Below are positions 52,313-61,167 of a DNA stretch of 64,000 nucleotides, in pieces; the first letter of the stretch is position 1, and the number at the start of each line of letters is the position of its first letter. The notes beneath the pieces are model-generated. The model ran no database searches. It was not told the origin of the DNA and was given only the letters and a program-made list of their open reading frames with translations. The DNA is from Yersinia massiliensis (lineage in GTDB: Bacteria > Pseudomonadota > Gammaproteobacteria > Enterobacterales > Enterobacteriaceae). Both the position numbers and the translations under genes were made by a program. The stretch covers positions 2,790,001 through 2,854,000 of the forward strand of contig NZ_CP028487.1 of NCBI RefSeq assembly GCF_003048255.1. The letters run 5' to 3'.

Positions 52313-52741
52313 ATGAAACTCGATAAAATAGACCAATCCCGCTTTACCGAATATGAAATTTTCATGATTGATGATGGTGGAATTTAGGTTGCATTCCAAT
52401 TAAGACCAGAGCCTGTTTATTTTGTTATGCGTCATGGTCGCCGTAAGAAATGTTTTAGCCGCGATACTGCTATTCGGTATATGGCTTTCTATATGACCGA
52501 TAAAGTATTTAAACGAGCGGGTATTCTTTCTCGCGTAGGCGAAACCTACACAACACTTGAAGATGGCAGGATTGCACATAATCGCGGTGAGCATACTATA
52601 GATTATATTATTGCCCACTCGCGCTGTATGCGTCGTATTCGCCGCTTATTAGCCAAGCAACGCGAAATACTTAAATGGCAAAAGAAATATAAAAAATGGT
52701 CAAATCAATATATTGAGCTGATGAAAACCAAACCTTATTAA
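52313..52741 (+). pseudogene. Early gene interrupted by an in-frame amber stop
   Basis: A start at 52313 reads MKLDKIDQSRFTEYEIFMID and then DGGI before TAG at 52385-52387. The same frame continues without further stops for another 117 codons (VAFQLRPEPVYFVMRHGRRK…). The C-terminal part is very basic. A shorter product could begin at ATG 52427. The likeliest reading is a nonsense mutation in a gene of about 142 codons. Family unknown. Confidence 0.6.
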
Positions 52742-52827
52742 TTAAGTACTCGCTAAACAGAATATTAACTATGGCCTTCGGGTTAGGACTCCCCATACCT
52801 AAAGGCCGGAAATAAGGGCATTCGAAT

Positions 52828-53175
52828 ATGAACAACATTGAATTAATTAATAAGAGACGCAAGCACATTGTTGACGCAAAGCTCGAATCCATGATGCGCA
52901 AAACAAATAGCCATTGCGTCATTGTCAGTTTGAAAGATGGCGGCATGTATACCGTGGAATTATCCGAGAGAGTCCTGATTGAAGCCTTAATAGATTTCGA
53001 AACAGAAGTTCATGGGGAATACAAACGGCTCGAAGCTGCGGAACACATCATTAATGCCTATGACAGTTTTTTATCTAAAAGTGGCGATCACCTTACCGAA
53101 GTGGGAAAGGATTTCATGAATGCCATTGTTAAAAATATTGCCGAAATGGCTAAGGCAAAAGGAAAGACAAAGTGA
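52828..53175 (+). CDS. Early operon protein, unknown, 115 aa
   Basis: Helical protein (MNNIELINKRRKHIVDAKLE), with AAGGG before the ATG. The gap before it holds a possible hairpin, GGCCTTCGGGTT paired loosely with ACCTAAAGGCC. Stop overlaps the next start. Not recognised. Confidence 0.6.
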   Translation: MNNIELINKRRKHIVDAKLESMMRKTNSHCVIVSLKDGGMYTVELSERVLIEALIDFETEVHGEYKRLEAAEHIINAYDSFLSKSGDHLTEVGKDFMNAIVKNIAEMAKAKGKTK

Positions 53176-53390
53176 CGCTATCAGGAAACCGCATTCCGCT
53201 TCGTATCTACATCGGGGCCACTCAGATTTTAAACCGGTACCGTCGTGGCGCTGTTCACCCTCGCCGCACCTATCAACACGGCTATCTGTCTTTACGCATT
53301 ACCCACCGCTGGCGGTTGTTATCGAAAGACGGCGGGCAGCACTGGGAGGCCATGAGCCACCAGCGATACAACAAAGAATTAGGGGTGTAA
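53172..53390 (+). CDS. Small basic phage protein, possibly RelE-like fold, 72 aa
   Basis: GTG start inside the preceding stop. Basic protein with GYLSLRITHRWRLLSKDGG, which loosely resembles the central strand region of RelE/HigB-type proteins (R-I-x-x-x-W-R). No antitoxin-like partner is obvious apart from the preceding gene. Similar proteins are common in prophages; function unknown. Confidence 0.55.
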   Translation: MTLSGNRIPLRIYIGATQILNRYRRGAVHPRRTYQHGYLSLRITHRWRLLSKDGGQHWEAMSHQRYNKELGV

Positions 53391-53393
53391 CTG

Positions 53394-53969
53394 ATGAGTA
53401 CTGAACTGAATCCAGAATCGACGCCTGACGGCATTAAAACGGGGAACCGTGTCATTGGGTACTCCGCTGCAATCCGTCAGCTTGATAGTGGGTATTACGA
53501 CAAAAAAATCTCTCAAGGTTTGAAGACTTTAGCCTGCATTCAAGACGCGAAAGTTAACGGCTGGCTGAGTTTGAGCCTTGAAAAAGAAGTCATTATTTGG
53601 CGATGGCTCGTCGTGACCGTTTTCATCAATGAGGAACGGAAAAAAAACGGCACAGCTGAAATCCAGAACGACGAAGGCGGAGCTGACCTTGCCGTTATCT
53701 ACATCGGAAAGAATGGCGGCATAAGCATTTACCCCGCCCCCCTGCGCCTTTGCTTGGCAAATCACGTTGAGGGATGCGCTATCGAAAAATACGGCACTCA
53801 GGAAGGTATGGCGCTGGCTCTAAGGATGTATCAGGACATGGTGGAGGTATGCCAAAAGCAAGGTTTCAAGTTATCGGCAATGGGCCGCGAAGGTCTGGAA
53901 ATACTGCACGATGAATTTATCGAGATGATCGAAACCGAAGGCATCCCAGATATGCCAGTGGTTCACTGA
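53394..53969 (+). CDS. Early operon protein, unknown, 191 aa
   Basis: Soluble, acidic towards the end. One internal hydrophobic patch (KEVIIWRWLVVTVFI) could be buried helix rather than membrane. I do not recognise the family. Followed 10 bases later by the ORF6N gene. Confidence 0.6.
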   Translation: MSTELNPESTPDGIKTGNRVIGYSAAIRQLDSGYYDKKISQGLKTLACIQDAKVNGWLSLSLEKEVIIWRWLVVTVFINEERKKNGTAEIQNDEGGADLAVIYIGKNGGISIYPAPLRLCLANHVEGCAIEKYGTQEGMALALRMYQDMVEVCQKQGFKLSAMGREGLEILHDEFIEMIETEGIPDMPVVH

Positions 53970-53979
53970 GGAATAGGTA

Positions 53980-54840
53980 ATGAGCAAAAAAACTGAACTG
54001 GCACTCATTGAGGCCAAAGACCTGCAAATTATCGAATATCGCGGTCAGCGTGTGGCAACCACCGAGCAACTGGCGGCTGGGTATGGCACTGATGTAGCAA
54101 ACATCAAAATGAATTTTTCACGGAATGCCGATCGCTTCATTGAGGGCAAGCACTTCTTCAAGGTGACTGGAGATGAGCTTACAAATTTGCGGGTATCTTT
54201 TGGTTACCTGCAAATCTCGCCAAAAACACGGTCTTTAATGCTGTGGACTGAGCGCGGTGCTGCCAATCACGCAAAAATGCTGGAAACAGATCGGGCATGG
54301 GAATACTACAACGACCTCACCGAGTTTTACTTTACTCGACGTGATGCTTTGCCTGCACCAGTAGATCAATCATCCGTTAGTCGTAAGCAATTAGCACTGA
54401 TGGTACTGGAGGCTGAGGAAAAAATAGAAGCCCTGGGGCTGCACAACCAAGAGTTGGCTATTGCCGTCGATAGTCTGGAAAAGCACTTTGCCAAAGGCAT
54501 GACAATTCCCTCGTTCTGCAAATGCCTGAATGGTGTGAATACCAGCAAGGTGATGTGGTGGGCATTCGAGCGTGATTGGATTTTCAACGAACAACGCGAC
54601 CCAGAGAAAGACCCTCGTTGGCGGGTAGCCTCTTATGCCCGTGATAAATATCTCACCGAAGAAGAAACCGAGATTAAACCTCACGGCAAAGAGCCGTTCC
54701 GCAAAAAGACTCCTGTGCTACTGGAAAAAGGCTGTCACCGAATTTATGCGTTCTACCTGAAAGGTGAATTGCCAATGAAGCAGACATGGAACGGCGATTT
54801 TAGTCATGACAAAGCGGTTTATACCCCGGAGGTAAAATAA
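53980..54840 (+). CDS. ORF6N-domain antirepressor-like protein
   Basis: 286 residues. N-terminal ORF6N domain (about 10-120): IIEYRGQRVATTEQLAAGYG and FSRNADRFIEGKHFFKVTGD. A helical linker follows. The C-terminal domain (about 165-280) has FCKCLNGVNTSKVMWWAFER, DPRWRVASYARDKYLTE and LPMKQTWNGDFSHDK, shared with the BRO-N protein at 48615. The N-terminal type is typical of phage antirepressors and DNA-binding regulators. Stop overlaps the next start by one base. Confidence 0.8.
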   Translation: MSKKTELALIEAKDLQIIEYRGQRVATTEQLAAGYGTDVANIKMNFSRNADRFIEGKHFFKVTGDELTNLRVSFGYLQISPKTRSLMLWTERGAANHAKMLETDRAWEYYNDLTEFYFTRRDALPAPVDQSSVSRKQLALMVLEAEEKIEALGLHNQELAIAVDSLEKHFAKGMTIPSFCKCLNGVNTSKVMWWAFERDWIFNEQRDPEKDPRWRVASYARDKYLTEEETEIKPHGKEPFRKKTPVLLEKGCHRIYAFYLKGELPMKQTWNGDFSHDKAVYTPEVK

Positions 54841-55430
54841 TGTTTATTCCAACAGATATTCTTCGCGCCGCCCTGCTCTGTGTCGCTGGAGAGAAAGAAA
54901 CTCGCGAATACCTGAAAGGGGTATACATCACCCCAACCCATATCAAGGCTACTGATGGTCGTGCGCTGGTGATGATGGAGCATGGCTGTAGCGTCGGCAA
55001 CGATATTGATGGTGTGTTTATCTTTGATAGCGACATTCCTGAAGAGGCCGCCGAGGCCGAAATAACTGCGATTATCGCTGACGGCAACAACTGGTATGCA
55101 GTCCATTACGATGAAAACGAGAAGCCAACTTGTTCAAACATGCTGGAACTACTCGATTGCCAATATCCAGATTTCAGTAAGGTGCTGCCACCAGATCCAG
55201 GGCCGTGTGAAGAATTTCCCATGTTTACCTCTCAACTGCTGGCCTTGCCTCATCTGATGTTTGGTAGTGGCTTTGGCCCCGTAAAGTTCAAACCTTACGG
55301 AAAAGGAGCACCGTGTCAGTTGCTGCTCGATCCGGTCACCAACCACCTGTATGGAAACCCCTTCCTGGTGATTATGCCGCTGCGCGATAACGCCTTTGAA
55401 CTTTGTCAGGGGGTACTCGATGAAATTTAA
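54840..55430 (+). CDS. Possible sliding clamp-like protein, 196 aa
   Basis: The N-terminal region (YITPTHIKATDGRALVMMEH) resembles the first strand pair of beta-clamp domains, and the stretch LDCQYPDFSKVLPPDP resembles the FPDxxxVxP loop of DnaN-type clamps. The length would cover somewhat more than one clamp domain. If right, it may help replication or interact with host polymerase. The similarity is recalled by eye, so the call is tentative. Confidence 0.45.
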   Translation: MFIPTDILRAALLCVAGEKETREYLKGVYITPTHIKATDGRALVMMEHGCSVGNDIDGVFIFDSDIPEEAAEAEITAIIADGNNWYAVHYDENEKPTCSNMLELLDCQYPDFSKVLPPDPGPCEEFPMFTSQLLALPHLMFGSGFGPVKFKPYGKGAPCQLLLDPVTNHLYGNPFLVIMPLRDNAFELCQGVLDEI

Positions 55431-55641
55431 ATATGAAGACAAGGGCGTAGTGGCCAGTATCACAATCACCAGCACGATATTTGAGTTTCGTAAGCATAAC
55501 CGTGTGGTTGATAAGGTGTTGCTTCTGGTAGATGTAAGCCCACACCGAACCGGCTCATTCTTCATGAAAACCGTGCTTTCCGGTCGCTCTACGGCGGTGC
55601 TCAGGGCTTATAAACTTGTTGTTCGGGAGGCTGCGCGATGA
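55420..55641 (+). CDS. Early operon protein, unknown, 73 aa
   Basis: ATG 55420 within the end of the preceding gene. Beta-rich, basic, with a C-terminal helix (AVLRAYKLVVREAAR). Overlaps the next gene by four bases. Not recognised. Confidence 0.55.
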   Translation: MKFKYEDKGVVASITITSTIFEFRKHNRVVDKVLLLVDVSPHRTGSFFMKTVLSGRSTAVLRAYKLVVREAAR

Positions 55642-55982
55642 AGATTATCACTAAAAACTTCCGATTGAATGCGCTGGCTAACCAGTATTCAGCAGCAATT
55701 TATGACCATGTGAAGCAACAGAACGGCAGTGATTTCTTCATGGTGGATGCTGGTGAGTTTCCCCTTCGGATTGAAATTGCAGGTGGAGTGTCAGGGGTTC
55801 GCGGGGTGGTTGACGCCTACTTCCTAGAGGCCTTAAAGCTGAATTACTCACGATGGGAAAAAGTCGCAACCGAATTACTGACTAAATGCATGGATGGCAA
55901 CAACCTGACGCAATGCGGCCGTGAGATATGGGAAAACATGGGTTCCGACATGGGTTCTACGGTGGCCGGAGGTGCGCAATGA
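55638..55982 (+). CDS. Early operon protein, unknown, 114 aa
   Basis: Mixed fold; the middle has a Gly/Val turn (IAGGVSGVRGVVDAYFLE). Overlaps both neighbours by four bases, so expression is coupled. Not recognised. Confidence 0.6.
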   Translation: MKIITKNFRLNALANQYSAAIYDHVKQQNGSDFFMVDAGEFPLRIEIAGGVSGVRGVVDAYFLEALKLNYSRWEKVATELLTKCMDGNNLTQCGREIWENMGSDMGSTVAGGAQ

Positions 55983-56440
55983 GCGATAGCATTTTCCAAC
56001 TGGCGAACATCATCAAATCAGCCGGCAGTGATCCAGGTGATATCACAACCGCTATCTGGGCCGCCCACTACCGGAAACCGGAGCGCAACGCTGATGAGAT
56101 TACCGAGTTGTCACTCAGGATCATTTCTAATCACTGCATTGGATTAATTCGCTCAGACCTTTGGCCGGAAACATTAGATCAGGTGCTTCAGTTCGAACTT
56201 AACCAGGTGGTTGAGGAATATCACTGGGAGAACACTCAGCCAGCCAGCATTGCCAAAGCAGTATTGGCAGCCGGTTACCGTCTGAATGACAGCATTGCAG
56301 CACAGGAAGCTACCGAAAGAGATATAGCGGTCGATGAAATGCACGTCATGTATGTCAATGCGCCTGATACCACCAGCGTTCGGCAGTACCTTGAAATGCT
56401 ATATGACGCCGGATATCGCAAGGTGGGTACCAATGGGTAA
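55979..56440 (+). CDS. Early operon protein, unknown, 153 aa
   Basis: Start chosen at ATG 55979, overlapping the previous stop. Soluble, acidic and helical, with one His/Trp-rich patch (VVEEYHWENTQP). Not recognised. Confidence 0.55.
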   Translation: MSDSIFQLANIIKSAGSDPGDITTAIWAAHYRKPERNADEITELSLRIISNHCIGLIRSDLWPETLDQVLQFELNQVVEEYHWENTQPASIAKAVLAAGYRLNDSIAAQEATERDIAVDEMHVMYVNAPDTTSVRQYLEMLYDAGYRKVGTNG

Positions 56441-56669
56441 GCAAGCCGATATCAACGACACCCAAGTACGGGCTACGGTGCGGATAGATGATGGTCGCGA
56501 CTGGACAAAATGGTTGAACTGGAAGGTGCGGGAAAAGTACCGCATTCGGAACGGGATAAATGAAGCACCACCAGCCAGACCAAAGGTAGCACCAGTGACA
56601 ATAGAGCCAATTAAACAGCCCCGGAAACGGGGTTATAAGGTAGTCCAGAAAGCGATAGGGGCGGTGTGA
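56433..56669 (+). CDS. Early operon protein, unknown, 78 aa
   Basis: Very basic C-terminal half (KQPRKRGYKVVQKAIGAV) with Pro-rich linker, suggesting nucleic acid binding. The start overlaps the previous stop. Not recognised. Confidence 0.55.
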   Translation: MGKQADINDTQVRATVRIDDGRDWTKWLNWKVREKYRIRNGINEAPPARPKVAPVTIEPIKQPRKRGYKVVQKAIGAV

Positions 56670-56671
56670 AA

Positions 56672-56941
56672 ATGGGAATGATTAAAACCAATAATCCAAC
56701 GATGCTACAGCTCAAAAGTTTAATGACTGTCACATACGGATTTTCCCGATGGCATGTCGCCTGCGCTGTTGAAGCGTACCGTGATGAACCATCGACTAAT
56801 CCCACATCAGCCTCATACATCTATGCAGGCCGAGCCATGAAGCAAGGCCTGAAGGATGGCGAGATTGATAAATTGTATAACGGCGGTCGCTATTATTGTT
56901 TCGTGGAGGGATGCGCCGATGAAAAATCGTCAGAAGTTTGA
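56672..56941 (+). CDS. Early operon protein, unknown, 89 aa
   Basis: Start at ATG 56672; a GTG two codons earlier is possible. Helical protein with SRWHVACAVEAYRDE and a basic/aromatic end. Not recognised. Confidence 0.5.
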   Translation: MGMIKTNNPTMLQLKSLMTVTYGFSRWHVACAVEAYRDEPSTNPTSASYIYAGRAMKQGLKDGEIDKLYNGGRYYCFVEGCADEKSSEV

Positions 56942-57251
56942 AAGTGAAATGAAACGAGTCGGACTAGCAAATCAGTTCTGCTCAAACTTTTTCATGCGGA
57001 TGCAAACCGGCGAAGGTTATCTACATCAAGTTTGTGATGATTTTTGGACAATCTGGAATGTTGGCCGATCGGTACCAGTTACCCTCCCTCCCCTAATTGA
57101 TATCACCGAGCTGGAGGGTGAGGCTCTGAACGCCGCGAACCATTTCAACGCTGCCATTGCTATGTGCTCTATAGCGATCCGGAAGGCGGGTTACTCAAGC
57201 GAGTGTTCACCAATGTTTTACCCATCTAACAAGGAGACATCAGATGGCTAG
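56919..57251 (+). CDS. Early operon protein, unknown, 110 aa
   Basis: ATG 56919 after GGAGGGATGCGCC. Helical, with NFFMRMQTGEGYLHQVCDDF. Overlaps the excisionase gene by eight bases. Not recognised. Confidence 0.6.
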   Translation: MKNRQKFESEMKRVGLANQFCSNFFMRMQTGEGYLHQVCDDFWTIWNVGRSVPVTLPPLIDITELEGEALNAANHFNAAIAMCSIAIRKAGYSSECSPMFYPSNKETSDG

Positions 57252-57486
57252 AACACAGACACTAAAGGCTTGGGCCGCTGATGAGTTCGACGAACCAATC
57301 CCCAGTTATCCAACGTTACTAAAATATGCGCAACATGGCATGATATCTCCGCCACCTTTTAAGGCTGGCAAGTGCTGGCGGGTTGACAAGAATGCCCGAT
57401 TCGTCGGTGTGACCGTCAAGCCGGTAGTGAGAAAAGATGATGATCCACGGTTGAAGAGGATAATGGAAGATGGCCAGACCTCGTAA
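57244..57486 (+). CDS. Excisionase (Xis-like, DUF1233)
   Basis: 80 residues, strong AAGGAGACATC site. Winged-helix pattern KAWAADEFDEPIPSYPTLLK, wing PPPFKAGKCWRV and a Lys/Arg-rich end. Position immediately before, and 17 bases overlapping, the integrase gene fits a recombination directionality factor. Confidence 0.82.
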   Translation: MARTQTLKAWAADEFDEPIPSYPTLLKYAQHGMISPPPFKAGKCWRVDKNARFVGVTVKPVVRKDDDPRLKRIMEDGQTS

Positions 57487-58594
57487 GTACAACATAAATG
57501 TACCAGGTCTATCATGCTATACAGACGCCAGAACCAAAAAGGTCTACTGGCGTTATAAGCATCCTGTATCAGGGAAATTTCATGGTTTAGGTGATGATGA
57601 GGCGGCGGCAAAGGCTATCGCTATTGAAGCTAATAGTCGCTTTGCTAGTCAGCAAATGGGGCAATTACTAAAGGCGCGAGATGAAATCAGTCTCAAAACC
57701 GGTAAGGCCATAACGGTAACAACTTGGTTGGATCGTTATCTCGCAATCCAACAAGAACGTTACGATAGTGAGGAAATAAAACTCAACACACTTAAGCAAA
57801 AAAGTGCGCCTGTTGAGGCATTCAGGCGTCATTGCGGAATGTTGACCCTTCCTGATGTTGGGGCTAGAGATATAGCTTCTGTGATTGAAGAATATAAAGA
57901 CAAGGGACAAAAACGGATGGCGCAAGTTGTTCGAATGGTTCTGATCGATGTGTATAAAGAGGCTCAACATGCTGGGGAGGTTCCACCTGGTTACAATCCG
58001 GCGTTGGCCACCAAGCAACCAGCAAACAAAGTTACCCGTGTTCGTTTGAATTTTGATGAATGGGAATCAATTTTTAATGCCGCCGCTAATATGCAAGGCT
58101 ATATCCAAAATGCAATGCTCCTTGCTTTGGTTACTGGTCAGCGTTTAGGGGATATCGCTGACATGAAATTTAGCGATGTTTGGGATAATCACCTCCATAT
58201 CGTGCAAGGAAAAACTGGCACCAGAATAGCAATACCAATAAGCCTGAAGTGTGAGTCTGTTGGTTATACGCTGCAAGATGTTATCGCACGATGTCGTGAC
58301 ATGATAGTCAGTCCATACATGCTTCACTATCACCATACAACATCAATGGCTAAGCGCGGGGGGCAAGTATCAAGTAATGCGATCACTACGGGCTTCTCAT
58401 CAGCAAGGGATAAAAGCAATTTGGATTGGAAAGACGGTACCCCACCTACATTTCACGAACAGCGATCATTATCTGAGAGGCTATACCGCGAACAAGGGGT
58501 AGATACTAAGACATTACTTGGTCATAAAAACCAAGCGATGACCGACAAATATAATGATGACCGAGGCAAGGAATGGCTAGTTTTAGCTGTATAA
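57470..58594 (+). CDS. int: Tyrosine-family integrase
   Basis: 374 residues. N-terminal arm-binding domain opens RPRKYNINVPGLSCYTD, a pattern shared with lambda-type integrases. Catalytic residues visible: Arg225 (TGQRLGD), Lys248, His329 and Arg332 (HEQR), His352 (GHK), and nucleophile Tyr361 (DKYND). The C-terminus is short. It directs integration into icd; the arm repeats downstream are probably its binding sites. The attR site begins about 120 bases past the stop. Confidence 0.95.
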   Translation: MARPRKYNINVPGLSCYTDARTKKVYWRYKHPVSGKFHGLGDDEAAAKAIAIEANSRFASQQMGQLLKARDEISLKTGKAITVTTWLDRYLAIQQERYDSEEIKLNTLKQKSAPVEAFRRHCGMLTLPDVGARDIASVIEEYKDKGQKRMAQVVRMVLIDVYKEAQHAGEVPPGYNPALATKQPANKVTRVRLNFDEWESIFNAAANMQGYIQNAMLLALVTGQRLGDIADMKFSDVWDNHLHIVQGKTGTRIAIPISLKCESVGYTLQDVIARCRDMIVSPYMLHYHHTTSMAKRGGQVSSNAITTGFSSARDKSNLDWKDGTPPTFHEQRSLSERLYREQGVDTKTLLGHKNQAMTDKYNDDRGKEWLVLAV

Positions 58595-58614
58595 ATCAGC
58601 TCATTTTATATGCA

Positions 58615-58650
58615 GTTTTGCAGAAGGGTTTTGCAGGAGTTTTGCAGAAG
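58615..58650 (+). repeat. Three integrase arm-type repeats beside attR
   Basis: GTTTTGCAGAAG at 58615 and 58639, and GTTTTGCAGGAG at 58628. The copies are spaced 11-13 bases apart, in one orientation. The same 12-mer is at 17583 on the other phage arm. Confidence 0.65.
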
Positions 58651-58717
58651 AAATACAGTGAGGTTATAAACTCCACAGAAGCAAAGGCCCCTGTGAAGTT
58701 TTATAGATGTGTCAGAA

Positions 58718-59971
58718 TCACATATGTTGAATAATGGCGTCGCCAAATTCACTGCATTTCAACAGTTTAGCGCCGTCCATCAGACGTTCGAAATCGTAAG
58801 TCACTGTCTTGGCCTGAATAGCGCCTTCGGTGCCTTTGATAATCAAATCAGCCGCTTCGAACCAGCCCATATGACGCAACATCATTTCAGCTGACAGAAT
58901 GATAGAACCAGGGTTCACTTTATCTTGACCAGCATATTTTGGCGCTGTGCCGTGTGTCGCTTCGAACAACGCGCACTCATCACCGATGTTCGCACCTGGA
59001 GCAATACCAATACCGCCAACCTGCGCTGCCAATGCATCAGAAATATAATCGCCGTTCAAGTTCATACACGCGATAACATCATATTCCGCAGGACGCAGCA
59101 GAATTTGTTGCAGGAAAGCATCTGCAATCACATCTTTTACGATGATATCTTTGCCGTTATTTGGGTTCTTGATTTTAACCCAAGGGCCGCCATCGATTAG
59201 CTCACCACCAAATTCCTCACGCGCCAACTGGTAACCCCAGTCCTTAAATGCGCCTTCAGTGAATTTCATAATGTTGCCTTTATGAACCAGCGTCACAGAT
59301 TCACGATCATTGGTAATTGCATACTCGATCGCTGCACGAACCAAACGCTTGGTTCCTTCTTCTGAACAGGGTTTTACACCGATACCACATTGTTCGGGGA
59401 AGCGGATTTTTTTGACGCCCATTTCTTCACGCAGGAATTTGATGACTTTTTCGGCTTCTGGTGAACCGGCTTTCCATTCGATACCCGCATAGATGTCTTC
59501 TGCGTTTTCGCGGAAAATCACCATGTTAGTCAATTCAGGATGTTTAACTGGGCTTGGCGTGCCTTCGTAATAACGTACTGGGCGCAGACACACGTACAAA
59601 TCGAGTTGTTGACGTAAAGCAACGTTTAAAGAGCGAATCCCACCGCCAACTGGCGTGGTTAATGGACCTTTAATCGCAACACGGTAGTCACGAATGAGAT
59701 CCAACGTTTCTTCTGGCAACCAAACGTCTTTCCCGTAGACATGCGTTGATTTTTCACCGGTATAGATTTCCATCCAAGAGATTTTACGCTCACCCTTGTA
59801 GGCTTTCTTAACCGCAGCATCGACTACGTTAATCATGGCTGGCGTCACATCAACGCCAATACCGTCACCTTCAATAAATGGAATGATCGGATTAAGCGGA
59901 ACAACCAGTTTACCCTGAGCATCGACAGTAATTTTCTTACCTTCTGCCGGAACTACTACTTTGCTTTCCAT
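58718..59971 (-). CDS. icd: Isocitrate dehydrogenase (NADP), phage-restored 3' end
   Basis: TCA-cycle enzyme converting isocitrate to 2-oxoglutarate with NADPH. Active-site loop [17 protein letters not shown] and the NAD(P)-type [20 protein letters not shown] [15 protein letters not shown] are clear, and the phosphorylatable Ser lies in the GGIRSLN segment. 417 residues, matching E. coli. Start is ATG 59971 after AAGGAGAGGTT; the longer frame upstream is not used. The last ~50 codons come from the phage and encode the same protein as the displaced host end. Confidence 0.97.
   Translation of the reverse strand: MESKVVVPAEGKKITVDAQGKLVVPLNPIIPFIEGDGIGVDVTPAMINVVDAAVKKAYKGERKISWMEIYTGEKSTHVYGKDVWLPEETLDLIRDYRVAIKGPLTTPVGGGIRSLNVALRQQLDLYVCLRPVRYYEGTPSPVKHPELTNMVIFRENAEDIYAGIEWKAGSPEAEKVIKFLREEMGVKKIRFPEQCGIGVKPCSEEGTKRLVRAAIEYAITNDRESVTLVHKGNIMKFTEGAFKDWGYQLAREEFGGELIDGGPWVKIKNPNNGKDIIVKDVIADAFLQQILLRPAEYDVIACMNLNGDYISDALAAQVGGIGIAPGANIGDECALFEATHGTAPKYAGQDKVNPGSIILSAEMMLRHMGWFEAADLIIKGTEGAIQAKTVTYDFERLMDGAKLLKCSEFGDAIIQHM
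58845..58881. repeat. attR core (37-bp identity with attL)
   Basis: Identical to 17428-17464. Lies inside icd, so the phage supplies the downstream coding part. Confidence 0.9.
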
Positions 59972-60101
59972 CAACCTCTCCTTCAGCGCAATTTTGTTAA
60001 TGCCTTGTAAGATTCGTGTCAATACTACTTGAATATTCGTTCCACGCCAATCCGAAACGGATTGAGGTATAATGCGCTAATCATTCGAAATCGCAATAAT
60101 C

Positions 60102-60728
60102 ATGAATAAATTCTCTGTTAAAAATCACAAAGTTAACCGATTCAGCACTAAGTCACAGGCTAAATCAGACACGCCAGTGTCCCCACGTCGAGTGCTGTTA
60201 TTCAACAAGCCTTTTGATGTGTTACCACAGTTTACGGATGAGTCTGGACGCAGAACATTAAAGGAATTTATCCCTTTTAATGATGTATATGCTGCGGGTC
60301 GACTCGATCGGGACAGTGAAGGTCTGCTGGTATTAACCAACGATGGCAAGTTACAAGCCAAACTGACGCAACCGGCCAAAAAAACAGGTAAAGTCTATTT
60401 CGTTCAAGTAGAAGGTGTACCTGGAGAAGACGCACTCACGATGCTCCAACGAGGTGTGACACTAAAAGATGGCCCAACCTTGCCAGCTGGTGCTGAATTA
60501 GTGAGCGAACCCGAATGGCTTTGGCCTCGTAACCCGCCAATCAGAGAGCGTAAATCTATTCCGACTAGTTGGCTTAAGATCACGCTATTCGAAGGCCGCA
60601 ACCGGCAAGTGCGTAGAATGACTGCCCATGTTGGCTTCCCAACCCTACGTCTGATACGTTTCAGTATGGGAAATTTGAGCCTTGGTGACTTACAGCCAGG
60701 CGAATGGAAGGAGATAAAGCATGTTTAA
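60102..60728 (+). CDS. rluE: 23S rRNA pseudouridine synthase RluE
   Basis: RsuA-family synthase that makes pseudouridine 2457 in 23S rRNA. Motif I with the catalytic Asp is [19 protein letters not shown]. Later [20 protein letters not shown] is the motif III region. The N-terminal extension is basic and probably flexible; no S4 domain. Divergent from icd; overlaps nudJ by eight bases. Confidence 0.95.
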   Translation: MNKFSVKNHKVNRFSTKSQAKSDTPVSPRRVLLFNKPFDVLPQFTDESGRRTLKEFIPFNDVYAAGRLDRDSEGLLVLTNDGKLQAKLTQPAKKTGKVYFVQVEGVPGEDALTMLQRGVTLKDGPTLPAGAELVSEPEWLWPRNPPIRERKSIPTSWLKITLFEGRNRQVRRMTAHVGFPTLRLIRFSMGNLSLGDLQPGEWKEIKHV

Positions 60729-61167
60729 GCCCCATGTGACTGTTGCTTGTATCGTTCATGCGCAAGGAAGATTTTTAGTTGTTGAAGAGACCATCAACGG
60801 TAAGAAACTATGGAATCAACCTGCGGGTCATTTAGAAGCCGATGAAACCCTATTGCAAGCCGCAGAAAGGGAACTCTGGGAAGAAACGGGCATCCGTGCC
60901 ACACCCCAATCATTTTTACGGATGCATCAATGGATCGCGCCAGACCGAACTCCGTTTTTACGTTTCGCATTCGTGATTGAACTGCCAGCCCCGTTATCGA
61001 CCGAACCTCACGACAGCGATATCGACTGCTGCCTGTGGCTCACAGCCGATGAGATACTGCAATCGACCAATTTACGCTCACCGTTGGTGGCTGAGAGCAT
61101 TCGTTGTTACCAACAACCGGAGCGCTATTCGCTTGATTTGGTCGGCAGCTTTAATTGGCCACGCTAA
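60721..61167 (+). CDS. nudJ: Nudix phosphatase NudJ
   Basis: 148 residues. The Nudix box reads G-H-L-E-A-D-E-T-L…[12 protein letters not shown]. NudJ in E. coli hydrolyses thiamine pyrimidine pyrophosphate and nucleoside di/triphosphates. Start overlaps rluE. Confidence 0.93.
   Translation: MFKPHVTVACIVHAQGRFLVVEETINGKKLWNQPAGHLEADETLLQAAERELWEETGIRATPQSFLRMHQWIAPDRTPFLRFAFVIELPAPLSTEPHDSDIDCCLWLTADEILQSTNLRSPLVAESIRCYQQPERYSLDLVGSFNWPR

Larger units (their letters stand above)
17465..58881. mobile_element. Prophage inserted in icd, lambda-like head and Mu-like tail
   Basis: The distance between matching att positions is 41,417 bases. The element carries a full set: integrase, excisionase, cI/cro switch, replication genes, Q, holin, endolysin, spanins, terminase, portal, protease, capsid, contractile-tail genes and tail fibre. 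All structural genes are open over normal lengths. Damage is confined to two small early genes. This combination of lambda-type head genes with Mu-type contractile tail genes matches the SfV/phiP27 pattern known in enterobacteria. It looks potentially inducible. Confidence 0.95.

Noticed and set aside
58718..58881. tRNA as attachment site
   Set aside because: The duplicated segment is protein-coding icd sequence, not a tRNA gene.
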